From positions 1 to 8,299 of the forward strand of contig JAUWNP010000201.1 of the NCBI GenBank assembly GCA_030612585.1: DNA of 8,299 nt, read 5' to 3'. Below are positions 7,241-8,299 of the stretch, piece after piece. Source of the DNA: Anaerolineae bacterium (GTDB lineage: Bacteria > Chloroflexota > Anaerolineae > B4-G1). A program made the position numbers and the translations under genes. Every line of letters starts with the position of its first letter. Within the stretch, counting starts at the first letter, position 1. The notes beneath the pieces were generated by a model. That model did no database searches and was not told the origin of the DNA. It worked only from the letters and a program-made list of their open reading frames with translations.

Positions 7241-7376
7241 ATCTCTCCTCGGCGGACAGCCTCCGACCAGATACCAGGGCGGGACCGACATGCGGAACAT
7301 AGAGACGGGATAACCCCGCTCCTAGGGAAACCTCCCTCGGCCCATGTCCCCTGTCATGGTGACCGGCGTGCTTCGC
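7241..7376 (-). other. 136-base gap splitting the gene cluster
   Basis: This is the only sizeable gap between minus-strand genes, and it could separate an upstream ATPase-DUF59 unit from the downstream six-gene run. I see weak stems only, for example AGGGA/TCCCT around GGTT near 7326-7339, with no U-tract. No good -35/-10 pair is evident. Whether transcription crosses it cannot be told from the sequence. Confidence 0.5.
7244..7250 (-). promoter_or_regulatory. Ribosome binding site fixing the NAD kinase-like start
   Basis: GAGGAGA on the minus strand, with AGGAG ending 4 bases before the ATG at 7240. The alternative upstream ATG at 7300 has no purine-rich site in the 20 bases before it, so this site decides the start. 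Confidence 0.75.
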
Positions 7377-7679
7377 TCACGCGGCGTTTTCCCTCAGCAT
7401 AGCGTTCAGTTCCGCCGCCCGAACGTAGCCCACCACCTCGATCTCCTGCCTGGTCACCCCCTCTACCTCGGCCACCGCCTTGCGAATGGAGAGAGTCAGC
7501 GGTACGGCAAGAGGGCACAGGGGAGAAGAGGGATGAAACTTGTAGCGCACGACGCCCTCCTCATCTACCGCCAGATCTTCGATCAGCCGCATACGCATCA
7601 CGTCAGCCCCCGTCTCAGGGTCTATGACAGTAGAGAGGCGGGCGAGAATAGCCTCGCGCAGAGCATTTCGGTCCGTCAT
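7377..7679 (-). CDS. MIP18/DUF59 family iron-sulfur cluster assembly protein
   Basis: A 100-residue single-domain protein of the family that forms the N-terminal domain of Mrp/ApbC carriers and also occurs alone as SufT- or MIP18-like Fe-S assembly factors. Visible signatures are DPETGADVM (20-28), where the family has DPE plus a hydrophobic strand, and SPLCPLA (52-58), which resembles the cysteine-containing T-P-A-C-P-L segment of Mrp. C55 is the only cysteine. I chose the ATG at 7679 because AAGGAGG lies 7 bases upstream and because it overlaps the stop of the preceding ATPase gene as ATGA. An in-frame extension to 7742 would run into the ATPase gene without a ribosome site. Its neighbour is a P-loop ATPase, so the pair looks like a split Mrp. 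Function is inferred. Confidence 0.85.
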   Translation of the reverse strand: MTDRNALREAILARLSTVIDPETGADVMRMRLIEDLAVDEEGVVRYKFHPSSPLCPLAVPLTLSIRKAVAEVEGVTRQEIEVVGYVRAAELNAMLRENAA

Positions 7680-8299
7680 CGCTGTACCTCCTTCACGATC
7701 TCTGCCCCGTCGGAGAGGATCAGATCCCTCACCCGTGACCACATTCCCTTCAACGCCTCCGTCACCGGCCCATCGGTGTAATCCGTCACCGGCCGGCCCT
7801 GCACCATCGCCTCCGTCACGATGTCATCGTAGGGGATGTGCCCTACCACCTCTACCCCTCGACCCGCGCAAAAGGCGACGATCTCCTCGGAGCGGGCCAG
7901 GTTGATGTCCGCTTTGTTGATCGCCACCAGAGACGGCACGCCGAAGTGGTCGGTGGTGCCCATGATGCGCTCTAAATCGTGCACGCCGGAGACGGTCGGC
8001 TCGACTACGTGGAGTGCCAGGTCCATCCCGGCGCTGGCAGAGATGACGGGGCAACCGATCCCCGGCGGTCCGTCCACCACCACCAACGATGCCCCGGTGT
8101 CCAGCCCCCGCAGGCGGGCCTGTTGTTTGACCAGTGTGACCAGTTTACCGGAATTCTCCTGCCCGGCGAAGAGGTGGGCGTGGAAGAGGGGGCCGAAGCG
8201 AGTGTCGGAGCGGAACCACAACCCGGCCTGCTGCTCCTCCATACGAATCGCCTCTTCAGGACACTGGTAGTAACAAGAAGCGCACCCTTCGCAGGCCAG
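7676..8299 (-). CDS. MinD-superfamily P-loop ATPase with inserted ferredoxin domain (COG1149), 5' end missing
   Basis: The C-terminal 207 residues of a cytoplasmic ATPase; the gene runs off the right edge. The first methionine in view (8242) is not the start: the same frame stays open to the edge and encodes a 4Fe-4S motif, CEGCASCYYQCP, with cysteines at partial residues 3, 6, 9 and 13. After it come GQENSGKLV (46-54), a family feature, then VVVDGPPGIGCPV (73-85) with the Walker B-type aspartate, HVVEPTVSGVHDLER (97-111), and AINKADIN (126-133). The order ferredoxin segment, GENSGKLV, DGPPGIGCP matches COG1149 proteins. The Walker A loop and any second cluster should lie in the missing N-terminal part. 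The family is related to Mrp/NBP35 Fe-S carriers and is often found beside NifX-type proteins. The stop overlaps the DUF59 start (ATGA). Confidence 0.92.
   Translation of the reverse strand: MACEGCASCYYQCPEEAIRMEEQQAGLWFRSDTRFGPLFHAHLFAGQENSGKLVTLVKQQARLRGLDTGASLVVVDGPPGIGCPVISASAGMDLALHVVEPTVSGVHDLERIMGTTDHFGVPSLVAINKADINLARSEEIVAFCAGRGVEVVGHIPYDDIVTEAMVQGRPVTDYTDGPVTEALKGMWSRVRDLILSDGAEIVKEVQR
7687..7693 (-). promoter_or_regulatory. Ribosome binding site fixing the DUF59 gene start
   Basis: AAGGAGG on the minus strand, 7 bases before the ATG at 7679 and inside the last codons of the ATPase gene. It supports the shorter start, which gives the ATGA overlap, over the ATG at 7742. Confidence 0.8.

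Noticed and set aside
7241..7300. N-terminal extension of the NAD kinase-like protein to an ATG at 7300
   Set aside because: There is no ribosome site before it, the extra 20 residues are not family-like, and the ATG at 7240 has a strong site and the conserved N-terminus.
7356..7390. GCGTG/CACGC stem after the DUF59 stop as a terminator
   Set aside because: The stem is about 5 pairs, with mismatches beyond it and no U-run after, so it is too weak to call.
1..8299. CRISPR array, tRNA, rRNA, transposase or toxin-antitoxin pair
   Set aside because: No regularly spaced repeats, cloverleaf-like sequence, rRNA-like sequence, transposase motifs or small gene pair were seen on either strand.

Overview
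All eight protein-coding genes lie on the minus strand, read from right to left, with gaps or overlaps small enough to suggest one long operon or two consecutive ones. The mix of families, the moderate-to-high GC content, and a GTCATTCCGAGCG-type intergenic hairpin suggest an uncultured anaerobic or thermophilic bacterium. Chloroflexota is my best guess, but this is inference: no taxonomic marker is present.

Transcription order is as follows. (1) A MinD-type P-loop ATPase with an inserted 4Fe-4S ferredoxin segment, cut by the right edge (7676-8299). (2) A MIP18/DUF59 iron-sulfur assembly protein, joined by an ATGA overlap (7377-7679). After a 136-base gap come (3) an ATP-NAD kinase family protein (6134-7240), (4) a histidinol-phosphate-type aminotransferase overlapping it by 7 bases (5118-6140), (5) a COG0731 radical SAM protein (4147-5082), (6) a cation diffusion facilitator fused to a NifX/NifB-type domain (2904-4079), (7) a bifunctional NAD(P)HX epimerase/dehydratase joined by an ATGA overlap (1333-2907), and (8) a zinc alcohol dehydrogenase (310-1320). 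Most genes have a strong Shine-Dalgarno sequence.

The left 309 bases hold no convincing gene. They contain a 122-base imperfect palindrome (153-274), probably a dispersed intergenic or MITE-like repeat. They also contain an exact consensus sigma-70-type promoter (TTGACA, 17-base spacer, TATAAT; 6-34) that fires leftward out of the window. The dehydrogenase is therefore probably the last gene of its operon, and a new transcription unit starts at the left edge.

Two themes run through the operon. The first is metal and Fe-S handling: a ferredoxin-type ATPase plus DUF59 (the two halves of an Mrp/ApbC protein, here as separate genes), the transporter-NifX fusion, and a radical SAM enzyme that itself needs an Fe-S cluster. 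The second is NAD(P) supply and repair: an NAD kinase, an NAD(P)HX repair enzyme, and a dehydrogenase that looks NADP(H)-preferring. The aminotransferase has no obvious partner. The most unusual protein is the transporter-NifX fusion, which also has changed metal ligands in its fifth membrane helix. Whether these genes form one functional system is a hypothesis.
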